From assembly GCA_008729055.1 (NCBI GenBank), contig SDUX01000006.1, positions 1,559,501 to 1,623,500 of the forward strand: a stretch of 64,000 bases of DNA, read 5' to 3'. This DNA comes from Pyropia haitanensis (Eukaryota; Rhodophyta; Bangiophyceae; Bangiales; Bangiaceae). Below, in pieces: positions 33,780 through 45,440 of this stretch. Each line of letters begins with the position of its first letter. The first letter of the stretch is position 1. A model generated the notes under the pieces. That model did no database searches, was not told the DNA's origin, and worked only from the letters and a program-made list of their open reading frames with translations. A program made the translations under genes and the position numbers.

Positions 33780-34259
33780 CGGATGGGGGTGGGGGACGAG
33801 AGGAGAGGAGGAGAGCTCGTCTTGTGGCGGGGCGGGCCCAGCCAGTGGTCCGTGCTGGGCAGCGTCGTCGGCCTGGGCGGTGTGGGGCACGCGTCCTGGC
33901 CCGCGCACCGGCGCTGGTGCGGGTGTGGCGGGTGCCACTGTGGGGGGCGACCCGCCCAACCGCACGCTGCGGACGCGGCCTGCCGAGTCGCCCGCGACGC
34001 CGCGGGGACACGGGGAGGGCCCGCACACACGGTGGTTGACTGGGCGAGGTGGACGTGAAAAGACTCAACAGACAAGCCCAAAGAAAGAATGACTATGTGC
34101 ACATAGTAAGGAAGGGGACGCACTTGTCCCAGACACGAAGCCACCTTGCAGGACGCAAATAGTAAAAAAAAAAAATGGAGGGGGAGAACAGGGACGTCGG
34201 CACGGGGCGACAGCGCCGTCAGCGTGCAAAGAGGGCGGGGGTGGCAGGCCCGCACCGCC
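33780..34259. other. Intergenic between convergent gene ends
   Basis: No gene is seen. GC falls after about 34050. The stretch contains a 16-bp palindrome and an A run at 34165-34175 ahead of the minus-strand gene's stop. Confidence 0.5.
34093..34108. repeat. 16-bp perfect palindrome
   Basis: ACTATGTGCACATAGT is perfectly self-complementary. It lies between the ends of two convergent genes and could be a 3'-end hairpin, or chance. Confidence 0.6.
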
Positions 34260-35695
34260 TCACATCCCATCCCGCATATTGGACGTGTCGTACAGCACCA
34301 GGCTCACGTCGCTCTTGGCGTCGAGCGTCACGCCCTTGACGACGCGCGCCGGGGGCCCCAAGTGGTAGGGCGCCTTGCGCACGTCGATCGCCTGGATCCC
34401 CCCCGGCCGTTCCGCGTTTGTCGCCAGCCCGTGGTTGCTAAACGCCACCCAGTCCACCACGGGCTGCTTGATGGCGCCCAGAAAGTCCCACGACCCCCGC
34501 ACGCCCCACTCTTGGAACTCGTACCAGGGGACCACAATCTGCGCCTTGGGGAGGGCCTCGATCGTCTCGATGCTCCCATTCACCACCACCGCCCCCGTGT
34601 CCTTGTACGCCTCCACCAGCCGCCCCTGCGGCAGCTCCGGCTGCGTATCCACACACGTCGTCGACAGGCCGCCGGGGGTCTCAAACACCAGCTGCGTTAC
34701 GACGGCGGGCATCCACAGCACCGCAGGGTATGATCATGATGGACGTGTACACTATGTACGAGAGGCGGGTGATGTTGTGGGGGCAGTCGTCGGGCTGCCG
34801 CTCCAGCACCACCCCCGTGAAGCGCCCATCGATGGCACTGTCAACAACACGGATGCGGGAGGTGGGGTCCTCCGCTACCCCCGCGTCGGCTGCCCCGCCG
34901 CCGCCGCCGCCGCCGCCGCTGCCGCCGCCACCTGACTCGCCGTCCCCCTCCCCGTGGCCGCCGCCGCTGCCAGACCGGGCGCCCGCGCCGTCAGCCGCTG
35001 CCGCCGCCGTCGCCGCCGCCACCGTTGCCGCCGCCGCTGCTGCCTTGTCCGCAGCACCGCCCCGCGGCGGCCGCGCGAGCGGCGACCATGCGGGCGACAT
35101 TGGCCCATCCTCCTCATCCTCCTCATCCTCCGCGCCGTCCGCTGCCGGGTGGTCTTTTGTGCCGCCCGGGCCCGCTGCCGCCGCCGCCGCCGCCGCGGAC
35201 GCGACGGGGGGCCGGGCGGTTGGGGGCGCCGCCGACACCGACGGCGGGGGCGGGTCGGACGGTGGCCCCTCCCGCCGCTCTGTGGCAGACGCCGTCTCGT
35301 CCGCACCGCCCCCCCGCCGCCCGTCGCCGCTGCCGCTGACGCGGGGCGGTCGGGCGACGGCCCCGCCGCGACACGCGCGCATTCCTCCCCGTCGGCGTTG
35401 GCCTCCTCCCCCCGCCCCCGCCGCGCTCGCCGCCGCGCCCGCCGCCGGGCCTCCCGATCCGGGCTGGTCGCCGCCGCCCCGGGCAGCGCCGCCGCCATCA
35501 GCACCGCCACATCGGCGGCTGCAGGGGTGGCGGGGGTCAGTGTCGCGGCCGCCACAACGGGTGCAGCCGCCGCCGCCGCCGCCGCCGCGGCGGCGGGAAC
35601 GCCGGGCAGCGGCGGGACCGCCGCCGGGGCGGCCTGGGAGGGCCCCGCCGCAGCCGGGACCGCCGCGGCCGGTGCGGGCACGGCCGCCACGGCCG

Positions 35696-35726
<31 letters not shown>

Positions 35727-37058
35727 TGACGCGGGCGACGCGGCGGGCGCCGCCGCCCCGGGCGCGGCGGCCACCGCCCCGGGCGCCGCCGCTGCCAGCG
35801 GAGCTGCGGCGGGCGGGGCGGGGGCGGCGGGGGCGGCGGCAGCCCCGGGCGCGGCCTTTTTTGTTGCCGCCCCGGCGGGCGGGGCGGGGGCGCTGGTCAC
35901 CACCGGCAGCGCCAGCGCTGCCTGTGCGGGGGCGCCCACCGCGAGCGGCAACCCCACCGCGTCAGCACCGGCCAGAACAGCAGCCGCCGGGGCGGCGGCG
36001 GCCGCCGCGGGCGCCGTCGCCCCCGCCACGTCGGGCACCGCCACTGCGGGTACCGCCGCGGGGGCGGGCACCGCCGCCACCGCCGGTGCCGCCGCAGCCG
36101 CCGCCGCAGCCGCAGCCGTCGCCTTCGTCGCGCCAGTAGACGGCGCCACCACCACCGCCGGCACGGGGGAAGTCGCGGGCAGTGGCGGCACCGCGGCGGC
36201 CGCAGCAACGGGGGGCGCGCCTCGTGGCGCCGCGGCGAGCGGCAAGACCGTGACCGTCGCCGGCACGGCCAGTGCAGCCACCGGTGCGGCCGCTGGCACG
36301 GCTGGTGCGGCCGCCGGCACGGCGGGTGCGGCCGCCACTGTGACAGCCGTCGGCGCCAGGCCAGCCGCCGAAGGCGCCAGACCAGCCACCGACGCCGCCC
36401 GGGCGGTAGCCGCCGCGGCCGCCGGGACCGCCGCGTCCACCGCCGCGGCACCCGCCGGTGCGGGCGGGACCGCCACCCCCGCCGCCGCGGGCACGGGCGG
36501 CGCGGCCGCGGCCGCCGCCGGGGCCACGGCCGCGCCCGCGTCGCCGGGCAGTCCCTCCCCCACGGGCAGAGGTGGCGGCGGCGGCGCCGTCGCCACGGTG
36601 CGCGCCGCCACGGGCGGCAGCGCGTGGGGCGTGACCGCGACCGTGGCGGGGGGCGGCGCCGCGCCGGGCGCCGCCGCCGCCGCTGACCCCCCCGAGGGGA
36701 TGACTGCCGGCCGCGAAGCCGCCGTCGACAGGGGCGGCGGCGGCAGCAGCCCTGGCGGCGCGTCAGCGCCCGCCGCCACCGGGGCCGGCTCGGCCGCCTA
36801 GGCGGAGGGCGCGGCAGCGGCGGCGGCGACGGGCGAAGCCGCGGCATCGGAGGAGGCGCGCGCGGCGGCGGCGGCGGTGGCGGCGGGCGCCTCGGCCACC
36901 GTCTGCACGGCCGCCGCCGCGTCCGTTGGCGACTCTGCGGCCGCGGTAATGCGGGACGCGTCCGTGCCGGCGGCCGCGTCCGCCGTCGCATCCGCCGCCG
37001 CCGCCGCCGACGCGGCGGCCGCCTCTGCCTCGGCCGCCGTCGCGGCGGCCGCAATCAC
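34260..37058 (-). CDS. Unknown protein: long Ala/Pro-rich N-part, acidic linker, conserved-looking C-part
   Basis: The C-terminal 150 codons (34260-34721) read as well-formed protein: QLVFETPGGLSTTCVDTQPE, ETIEALPKAQIVVPWYEFQE, RGSWDFLGAIKQPVVDWVAF and VVKGVTLDAKSDVSLVLYD. Just upstream, in a frame shifted by one base, come SRIRVVDSAIDGRFTGVVLE and a hydrophobic ITRLSYIVYTSIMII, possibly a membrane segment. Further upstream is an acidic DGAEDEEDEEDG linker and then about 500 codons of Ala/Pro/Val repeat. An in-frame TAG at 36798-36800 interrupts the Ala-rich part, so the 5' limit is uncertain. No family is recognised. The frame breaks may be sequence errors. Confidence 0.4.
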
Positions 37059-37254
37059 CGCCGCCGCCCCCGCGGCCGGGGTGGCGGCGCCCGGCGGGTG
37101 GACGAGCGCCAGTCACACGACCGGCAGCGCGGGGGGCACCACGGGGGCGTCGGTAGGGGCGGGGGGGACTCCTCAAAGTCCGCCACCGCGGCGGCCACGG
37201 TGGCGGCCGCCCCGACCGGCACGGGGCTGGGCGACACCCGCCGTCGCCGCCGTC

Positions 37255-37308
<54 letters not shown>

Positions 37309-38129
37309 ACGGCGGCGTCAAGGACCCCGCGTCGCCCGCCCACGCTGCCGTGGGCGGCGGGGGCGGGGGCGACGGTGCCGCCGCCGCCGCCGACGCGGGC
37401 GCGGGCGCGGGCGCGAAGCCGGGCGAGCCGCCCACCACCTCCCACCCCGCCCTACCAGTGGTGGCGGTGAGGGAGCGCAGCGCCGCCGCCAGGCACGCCA
37501 CCGCCTCCTCGGACAGCACGTACGGGCTGGGCGGCGGGGCGGGGGGAGCAGCACCCCCCGCGGGGGCCACGTCCACCCCCCCCCACTCACGCGCCGCCGC
37601 GCCCTTCACCGCCGCTGGCACGCCCGCCGCTGGGGCGCCGGGCGCCGCCCCGCCGCCGCCGCCGGGGCCCGTGGCCGCCACCTGGGCCACCCCGCCCCCC
37701 AGGCCGCCAGAGGCGGGTGGCACGTCCGCCGCCGCGGTGGTGTCGGGGGCGGCAAGCCGCGCCACGGTCAGGGACGTGGAGGCGGTGTCGATGGGCGCCG
37801 CCGCCGCCGCCGTCGCCGCCGCCGCCGACCCGTCGGGGTGAATGCCATTCGCGGCCGATGTGACGAGCGCCCGCCACACGACGGGGGGCGGGCGCGCGCG
37901 TGCGCGGTGCGGCGGGGGCGCGCCCGACGCCGCCGCCACCGCCGGGCCCGACAGCCCCGCCGCCGACGGTGGGGCGCGCGGGCACTGGCAGCCGGCTGGG
38001 CGGCGGCATCGGCGGCGGCGGCGGGCGCGGCCGGGGGCGCGCACCCCCCCCCCCCCCCGCCCCCGCCCTGAAGGCGTCTCTCCCGACGAGCGCGGCGAGC
38101 GCCGACCCCAGCCGGGAGCCCACCCCCAT
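37055..38129 (-). CDS. Hypothetical Ala/Pro-rich protein
   Basis: The frame starts at ATG 38129 (MGVGSRLGSALAALVGRDAF) and, after a frame change near 38050, reads NGIHPDGSAAAATAA, DTASTSLTVARLAAPDTTAA and SPYVLSEEAVACLAAALRSL. A Pro tract encoded by a CCG run follows, then VAAAVADFEESPPPLPT. The mix of ordered-looking and Ala/Pro-rich parts suggests a real but mostly disordered protein. Upstream of the ATG the same frame is open except for a TAG at 38133-38135, with protein-like text before it (LVFRWLVDPTPGALGG), so the ATG may not be the true start. No domain is recognised. Confidence 0.35.
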
Positions 38130-38418
38130 CAGCTACCGCCCGTGGCGGACGCCCCCGCCTCCCGACGCGGCCGGGGGTGTCGCAGCGGGTGCCTCCGCCG
38201 TCGCCTGCTCCCCCCCCTCCGCGGGCGCGCCGCGGCCAGCCACCACCGCCGCCAGTCGCCGGCCGGTGCGGTGGACCGGCCACAGCGCCGCCGCCGCCGC
38301 CGCCGCCGTCGCCGCCGCCGGCGGGTCCTCCTTCAGCGGCTCGGGCGTCTGGCTCAGCGTCTCCCCATGGTCGGGCGGGTCGTCCGGCAGAAGCGGGGGG
38401 GAAAGCGCCACCCCACCC

Positions 38419-38455
<37 letters not shown>

Positions 38456-39504
38456 GCCCGCCCCCCAATGCCCCCGGCGTGGGGTCCACCAGCCACCGAA
38501 AGACCAGCCCCCCCCCGCGGTGGTCCCCCGAGAGTGGTGTCAAGCGTCACATGCGCCGCACCCCCTCGCGGGGCCACGCCCAGCTGCTCAGGCCGAGGCA
38601 GGCCCGTTAGGGCCTGTGCGACGCGGGCAGCCACAAAAACAAAGGGGAGGCGCAAGCGCGGGGCCTGGCGCCGCCGCGGCGCGGCACCCGCCGGGCTGCA
38701 AGGGCGGGGCGTTGCGGCGGGGAGGAGAGGGGGGGGAAGGGGGGGAAGCGCACGCGGCGGGCGCACCGTCGGGGCGAAACGGTACCTGTGGGCAGCCATG
38801 GCGCACCCCCGTCCAGCCGGTCCGCCCATGCTACAGCGGAGCGCTGGGCCGGAGATAACCCGGCCGCGCCAGCAGCGAGCCGCTTCCGGGGGACGGCGGG
38901 GGCGGCAGAGGGGGGGTAGGAGGGAGGGAGGTGGGGGGGGGGGGGGGAATGGGGGGGGGTGCCTCCGCCATGGAAGGAGGCGGCCGCTGCGGCGGATGGG
39001 GAGGATTCGGAGGGCCGGGGGGGAGGGAGGGGGGGGCGAGCAACGGGGGTCCCACGGGAGGAGGCCACTGCACAGGGGGAGGATGAGGGGCGGGTGGGGG
39101 GGGGGGGCGGGATGGCAGGCAGCGGGAGGGGGCAGGCGGCTGCGCCGCGCGATGGATGATGAGCAAAAGGCGCTCCCCAAGTACAGTCAATCTCCACTTT
39201 TATCCTGCCGGATCATATTGCAGGCGTCCCAATGTTGGCCGATGTGAACAAGAACAACAGTGGCTCTGAACAACATCCCATTGGCTGAACTACAGTATCC
39301 GGCTGAATCAATTGCTGGGACACCAGGCAGGAAATGCTCCCCCAAACGACAGCGAGTCATCTTGCACATGGTTGGGTGCCATTTCGCACACGGGCCGCAG
39401 CAGGGTATCCTGGGCGATTCCAGGCCAGCCCTCCGGCTGCTCCTGGCCGTTCAAATAATGCATGCGATCGCGGCCCAATCATATGACGGTATATCCCTGA
39501 CCGT
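38130..39504. other. Possible 5' exon, then intergenic
   Basis: Bases 38133-38543 on the minus strand read as protein (LVFRWLVDPTPGALGG, PPDHGETLSQTPEPLKEDPP) and may be an upstream exon of the gene at 37055-38129. The rest is G-rich, with AT-richer DNA from about 39150. No other gene is seen. Confidence 0.35.
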
Positions 39505-39866
39505 TCAGATTGGGCCCCCAGGACGCGATCCGCCCACCTTCCCCCCCCCTCGGGGGACAGGCCTGTTAATTGGCCGCACCGTGGGCGGCCGGCGGCGGTT
39601 GTCAGCCGAAACGACTGGAGCCGTTTTCAGCGGCGGGGGCGAGCAGGCCCGCTTTGGAAAGAGCAGCCGGGGGCGGCGACACGCGGTCGACTTGCCCGCG
39701 CCGGTCGGGCCGCAGATGCCCAGCAGGAAGTCGGGCGGCGGTGGCAACGGCGACGGCGCCGGCGGCGGGCGGCGACGGCGGCGTCAAATTCCGCGGCCAT
39801 CACCTCCGTGACGGCGTGGGCGACCTCGGCTTCGGTCGACCGGGCGGTCAGCGGGGGGGGCGCCAT
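39505..39866 (-). CDS. P-loop kinase-like fragment (uridine-kinase-like?)
   Basis: An ATG at 39866 opens a short Glu/Ala-rich helix (STEAEVAHAVTEVMAAEFDA). After a one-base frame change comes FLLGICGPTGAGKSTACR (about 39736-39683), a strong Walker A in the strand-loop-helix setting typical of uridine kinase, pantothenate kinase and related P-loop kinases. The sequence after it is not typical of any of them, so an intron or further exon break probably follows. The uridine phosphorylase gene lies 1.3 kb away on the other strand, which makes a nucleoside kinase attractive, but the fragment is too short to prove it. Confidence 0.4.
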
Positions 39867-41162
39867 CCCAGACGGGGGCCGCGGCGACGCGGAAGAAGAG
39901 AAGATCGACGGGATACGCCGCAGGGCTGCCCACATGTGTCCGCCTCGCGCCTCGGCCGCGCCAAGGCCAGCTCCCTCGGGGGGGTGGGTCGACGACGGCG
40001 CACAGCACGGGCACACCCGTCGTCGGTCCGTGGGCGGGGGTGAGCGCGTACGGCCGCAGGGGTGAGCGCGTGCGGCCGCAGGGGTGCGGCGCGCGGGGGG
40101 TGGTCGTCCGTCGCGTCCACGCCGCCGTCCGTGCGGTGTGCGCAAGGGGCGGGGGGCAGTCGGCGGGAGCGGGTCGGCGGCGACGGCGGCAGACCCCCCC
40201 TGCGGCAGCGTCCCGCCCAACCTGCGTGGCTGCGCCCTGTTCCGCCACGGACGGCGGCAAGGCGGGCAGAACGCACTCATCCTCGGCCCCCCAAAGCGAG
40301 TGCATCCCCCCCAGCGAATGCCGCCTGCGGCAGACGACCGCCCCAGCATCGATTGATGATCATCGCCCAGCGATGTGGCGGGCGTGGTGCGTTTTGGCGG
40401 GACCCTCGCCTGAGCACGCTCCGCTGGAAACACGAGTGCGGGCGAGCATGGCCGGCCCGGGCGTGAGGGCCTTCGTCGACTGGATTTGTGTTGACGAAGT
40501 CGTTGTCGATTCGTCAGGAGTTGTATTAAATCGTTCCGCTGGCCGACAGTGCGTCTGCAGAAGAGATGACAGATGCCATCTGGAAGCACAAACCTCACCC
40601 TCCGCACGAACCAAGGCGGCAGTGGCCATCTATTCGGCGGCGGGGCCGAGCTCGCGGGTGTGCGCGCCGCTACCGCCTTGTTGTGCGTGGCCGACCCCCG
40701 CGTGTCCAGCCTTCTCCCGTCCGCGCGGTGCGTTCCCGTCCGCGCCGTGCGTTCCCGTATGGATGCTGACGTGGCGCGCTGGTGTGCGCGGCCCTTTGCG
40801 GCAGTTGCAGTCTACAGCGACCGCGGCGCTGCCGCGGCTGCTCGAGTATCTGCCCATTCCAGCCCACTCGGGAACCCTTTGTGCCTCGCGGGCGTTGCCG
40901 TCCGGCCAGCACACCTGCTGGCCTGTCCCTACCCACCGGCGGCGCACTGTGACAGCCGCCACCCGCTTCCGCCCCCACCCCCTTGGTCCAACGCAACCTG
41001 CACGACGCGCCCCTTGCTCCAGCACCACCGGTCTCTCCTTCCGTGGGGCTCTCTTGGGTCCACCCTGCGGGCCTTCCGCCTCCCGCCCACCCTCTGAAGT
41101 CTCCACCCGACAGCGCTGCCACTTTCCCCCCCCCCCCCCGGCCACGAGTGTTGCTGCCCGCC
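39867..41162. other. Intergenic between divergent kinase-like fragment and uridine phosphorylase
   Basis: The stretch contains a 22-bp tandem duplication at 40038-40081 and a less GC-rich part around 40330-40620. Directly before the ATG at 41163 is a C/T-rich leader. No gene is supported. Confidence 0.5.
40038..40081. repeat. 22-bp tandem duplication
   Basis: Two copies of GGTGAGCGCGTRCGGCCGCA(GG) lie head to tail, differing at one base. Confidence 0.8.
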
Positions 41163-42593
41163 ATGGTCCAAGGCTCCCCCCCCCCGGTCAAGGCACGCCC
41201 CCCCTCTCCCCCCGCGGCGGGCGACCCCCCCCACCCCGCGGGCGCCCCCACCGGCGGCGACACCGCGGACGTGGACGTGCTCTTCCACCTGGGCCTGCGG
41301 GTGGCGCGGTCGGCCGGCGGCGGGCGCCCTCCCCCCCCGGCACGGACGACGCGGTGGCCCTGTTTGGCCGCGTCACCCACGCGGTGCTGTGCGGGTCGGC
41401 GTCGCGCGCGTGCGCGCTGGCCGAGGCGTTTGCGGATGCCACCGCCGGCGAGGCGCCGCTGGACCTGACCCGCACCGACCGGTACGCGCTGTGGCGCACC
41501 GCGGGCGGGCGGGTGGTGGTGGCGTCCCACGGCATTGGCCGCCCGTCGGTGAGCGTGGTGCTCCACGAGCTGACCAAGCTGTTTCGGTACGCACGGGCTG
41601 GCAATGGCCAGGCTAGCAGGGACACTGTCAACGGCCGCGGGGGTGTCGGCGGCGGCACGGGAGACCTACCACCCGTTACCTACTACCGCGTTGGCACGTG
41701 CGGCGGGATTGGCGTGCCGGCGGGCACGCTCGTGCTGACCGCCCGCGTCGTTGACGGGCAGCTGCGCGGGGAGGCGGTGTCGACGGTGCTGGGCGTGCGC
41801 CGCGCAGAGCCGGCGGTGTTGGACGAGCGCGTCGTCGCCACACTGGCCACCTACGCGCGGACAGTGGACTGGGGCCGTGGGGGTAGTGGCGGGGCCGACG
41901 AGGTGCCCACCGCGGCCGACGCGGGCGGCCGCGTCGTGGTCGGCACGACCGCCACTCTCGATGGCTTTTACGAGGAGCAAGGCCGCATGGACGGCGCGTC
42001 GTGTGAGTTCGACGACGCCCGCCGGGCGGCGTGGCTCCGCGCAGCCTACGACGCGGGCGTGCGCAACTTTGAGGTACGCCCCGTGCATGCCCGCTGTGAT
42101 GCGCGCGCCCAGATGGGGGGGGGGAGGGGGGGGGGTGCAACGCGGTGGACGGTTTAGGCGGCGCGTTTCGATCCCAACGTGTGGGGGTGCTTCGGCACAA
42201 GTGGGCGCGGCTGGCAGCGGACGGGAGCTGGGCGTGCGGGTGTACCGCTGGGCGGCCACTCGCCGAGGCAAGCGTGCTTTCCTCCGCGCTGCGTTCCATA
42301 GCACTACTAACCTGCCGCCCTCGTGTCTTGCTCGTGCGTTTATGTCGCGTGGTCTTTTGTTTTTTCTCGCGCAGATGGAGGGCCTCGAGTTTGCCGCGTT
42401 TACCCACCGCCACGGCATCCCCGCGGCCATGGCGTGCGTGGCGCTGCTCAACCGGCTCGAAGGGGACCAGGTGTCGTCCCCGCCGGCGGTGCTGGCGGCG
42501 TGGGAGGCGGACCTCATTCGGCTCGTCGTCGGATTTGTGCGCCACCGCCTGGAGGAGGAGGCCGCGGGCGTCACTGAGGCGGCAGCGAGCTAA
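41163..42593 (+). CDS. UPP1: Uridine phosphorylase
   Basis: The enzyme cleaves uridine with phosphate to uracil and ribose-1-phosphate, in cytosolic pyrimidine salvage. Exon 1 is 41163-42073 and exon 2 is 42375-42593, with intron donor GAG|GTACGC and acceptor GCGCAG, phase 0. Motifs match animal UPP1 closely: DVDVLFHLGLR, RTDRYALWR, SHGIGRPSVSVVLHELTKL, GTCGGIGVPAGT, TLDGFYEEQGRMDGASC and, across the intron, VRNFE|MEGLEFAAF, then LLNRLEGDQVSSP. One base must be added near the C8 run at 41331-41338 to join the start to TDDAVALFGRVTHAVLCGS. An in-frame insert of about 25 residues follows KLFRYAR. Predicted length is about 376 residues against about 310 in human. The stop is TAA. Confidence 0.9.
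42074..42374 (+). other. Intron of the uridine phosphorylase gene
   Basis: The intron is 301 bases long, GTACGC...TTTTTTCTCGCGCAG, falling between the codons for E and M in the conserved RNFE-ME segment. Confidence 0.88.
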
Positions 42594-43106
42594 CCGCCGC
42601 GGCCAGAGCGGGGTGGCAGGGGGGGGGGGGGGAGCCGGGGAGTCACACGCCGCGACGGCGCTGCGCTCATTGGGTGGAGGGGGGGAGACGACGGCGAGAG
42701 GTACGGTCGGGACGCCGACGACCCGTGGTCAAGCAGTCATTGTTCATCTGGGGAGGTGGGCGCGGCATGCACGGGCTGTGTACAGGGTACCAGCGAATGC
42801 TGAAGGACCAGCGGTCAGGCTGTGCACCATGGATCCCAGCGGTCGTGGCGGGCAAAGCACGCAGGGCGACGCGGAGCAGAGATGGGGTTCTCGAGGGTAG
42901 AGACGCCTCCCAATGTTATGGAGCTTGCGTATGGCCCATGCGCGCACGCGGATGAGAGAAGGAACCTTACCGCATCGCGTGAAACAAAGCACGCAAAGAC
43001 AGACAACAGCCAAACAAAAAAAAGAAATGAGACGCACGGGCGCAGAAGGGTCGCCACACGCAGTCTGCTCCCATCCCCCCTCCCAAAAGGCGCCGAGCCT
43101 TGCCAC
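42594..43106. other. Intergenic between convergent genes
   Basis: This stretch separates the 3' ends of uridine phosphorylase (+) and protein phosphatase 5 (-). It is AT-richer from about 42900 and includes an A run near 43015-43023. No gene is seen. Confidence 0.6.
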
Positions 43107-45440
43107 TCAGAGCAGACCCATCATGGCAGCGTCTCTTGCATATGCCATCGGCCGCACGTTCGGGTGAGGGACCGCCACAAACTGGGTAAACTCGGGCACC
43201 ATCTCCGACTTGAACGTGATGAACGCCCCCTTGTTTCCTTGCACGTCACAATAGTTGGGCGCAGAGAAGATGGTGATCAGCCGCCCGTTGGCCTCGACCT
43301 CGTAGCCCTCCTCTTTCATCTCATGGGAGCGAACGACCAGAGCCAGGTTGTTGGCGTCAAGGAAGCGACAGGTAACGTCAGGGCCAAACGAGACGCCAAT
43401 ACCGCGCTTCGACGGCCCCCAGCCGTCCTCTTTCTGGGGGTCGGACCAGAGCATCTCCGCCATGAGGCCAGAGTCCGGCTCCCGGTCCCGGTCCAGCGCT
43501 TGAAGGTCCGCCAGCGTGACGCCGTCCTTGGAGAAGAGGCCACCGTGGAGGACAAGTGCGCGGCGACCCGACTCGACGGCTGTCCCGTCAAGGACGTACG
43601 CGAGCGGCATGGCCCGAAAACACTCGGAGAAGAGCTTGAAGAGAGTGTCGTTGTACTTCGCCTTGACTTCTCCTTGAAAGCCGTACACCTGCGCCACATG
43701 AACAGAGAAGAGGAGACGCGGAAATGACAAGAAAGGAACACAAGATGACACGAGCAAAACGTGCAACCAAACCAAAAAGGACACACCGGTTAGTCACCTG
43801 CTTCAAAACTCAACTAGAGACACAGCCCAACACGGAAGCACCAACCCAACACAACTGCAACACGGAAAGCTAAAGCGCGCGACACTCCCGGCCAGCCACA
43901 CCCCCACAAGGACCAATCAGGCCTGGTACATGACCCAGCGCGCAGGCAGCAACAGCAGCGTCAGTCCGCCCACCAGAAAGGGCAAGCCACGCGCCAGAGC
44001 ACTCAGCCATGCACCGCCTCATCCATCCGGCCCACCCAAGAGCAATGCCCACGGGCCCTCCCCTTCCGCCCCACGTACCGAATTCATCGACAGCGTCTCG
44101 TGGTTGCCGCGCGTCAAGTGCATGGATTCTGGGCACGCGACCTTGTACGCCAAGAGCGTCATGATGACCTCCACGCTGAAGCTCCCCCGGTCAACAAAGT
44201 CTCCGTTGAACAGGTACGGGTTGGTGGCGGACGGCAAGCCGTTGCGTTCAAAGATGTGAAGCAGGTCATAGTACTGACCGTGGGTATCGCCACAGACCGT
44301 CACCATTGGCCGGCTGCCGTCGACACGGAGTGTCACAACGTTGGGCAGGGCCACGAGCAGCCGCCGGGCAGCCAGGATGATCTGTGCGGCGTAGCGCGCA
44401 GCGAGGTGCTTTTGTGACCTGAAGCGCGCGAGGAGCGCAGACAGAAACGCCTCGTCGACGACCCCATCGGCGCCCAGCTTGGGCCCGTCATAGGACTCGT
44501 CCACAACAAGGTCGTTGATGTCATACGTCTCGGAGAGGGGCCGCGTCGCCGGCGCGGTCGAGTCAATCGCTGCCGAGAAGGCCGCCTCCTTGGCGCGGCG
44601 GCTGCACTCCTTGAGCTTGGCCGCCGCGTCTTTGTCATTGGGCACTAGGCGGGTGACCAGCTTGAGGTCCTTCAGCGCCGGCCGGTAGTGGCCGAGCGCA
44701 AACGACGCCGACGCCCGTCGATAATAGGCCTTCACGTACCGGGGGTCCCAGCCAATGGCCTCGGTGGCGTCCGTCTCGGCCGCTCCGTACTGCTCCAGCC
44801 GCAGCCGCATGAGGGCGCGGTTGGATAGGAGTACAGCCATTGCCGACTGCACCTCCTTAACCGACACTTTGGACAACGCCGCGGCGGCAGCGGTAGCTTC
44901 GGCGTCCTCGGTCTGGTCCGTGTGGCCATTCACCAGCTCCCCAAACGAGCCGTTGCCCGTGTGCTCATTGACCATTTCGGCAATGGCCACGGGGGGGGGC
45001 ACCGACTCGTCATCCGAGGGCATGTGCGTTTCGCTGACAGACGACGCCGTCGACGCGGCATCATCGTTGTCGTCATCATCCCCAGCAGCGGCCGCGTCGC
45101 CGGGCGCCGCGTCTGCCCCGACAGCCGAAACGGCGCCGGGCGCCGGTGGAGCCCCGCCCCCATTCGTGGTGCCCCCTTTTGTAGCCCCTGACGGGGACGC
45201 CTCGCCAGCGGCGGGCGGTGACGTCTTGCCGACGGCCTTATCGCCCGTCGTCCCGGCTGCCGTTGACGTGGAGGACTTGGGCTTTGGCCGCGGCGGTGCC
45301 GCTAGCCGCAGCTTGTCCAGCGCCTCTGAGTAAAGAGCCTCGGCAGAGTTGATGTTCTGCTCCCGGTAGGCCGCGTTGGCGCGTTGCCGTAGAGCCTCGG
45401 CCTCGGTCCGAAGCGCCTCCACACTCGTGCTCCCGGCCAT
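43107..45440 (-). CDS. PPP5C: Serine/threonine protein phosphatase 5 (TPR-containing)
   Basis: PP5 is a metal-dependent phosphatase that binds Hsp90 through its TPR domain and removes phosphate from client and signalling proteins. Exon 1 is 45440-44079 and exon 2 is 43688-43107 (donor GTACGT, acceptor GCGCAG, phase 0), giving 647 residues. Catalytic motifs are GDTHGQ (384-389), GDFVDRG (413-419) and RGNHE (444-448). In exon 2 are [43 protein letters not shown] and FSAPNYCD. The end [12 protein letters not shown] is PP5-specific. The TPR domain is split: its first helices (about 17-47) are followed by about 145 residues of acidic, Ser/Gly-rich linker before the remaining TPRs. Human PP5 has 499 residues. 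The stop is TGA. Confidence 0.95.
43689..44078 (-). other. Intron of the PP5 gene
   Basis: The intron is 390 bases long, donor TCG|GTACGTGG and acceptor GTGGCGCAG|GTG. It lies right after the metal-binding RGNHE motif. Confidence 0.9.

Noticed and set aside
34260..38135. Reassignment of TAG to an amino acid
   Set aside because: VPS25 ends in TAG exactly where its family ends, and both glutathione transferases also stop at TAG.
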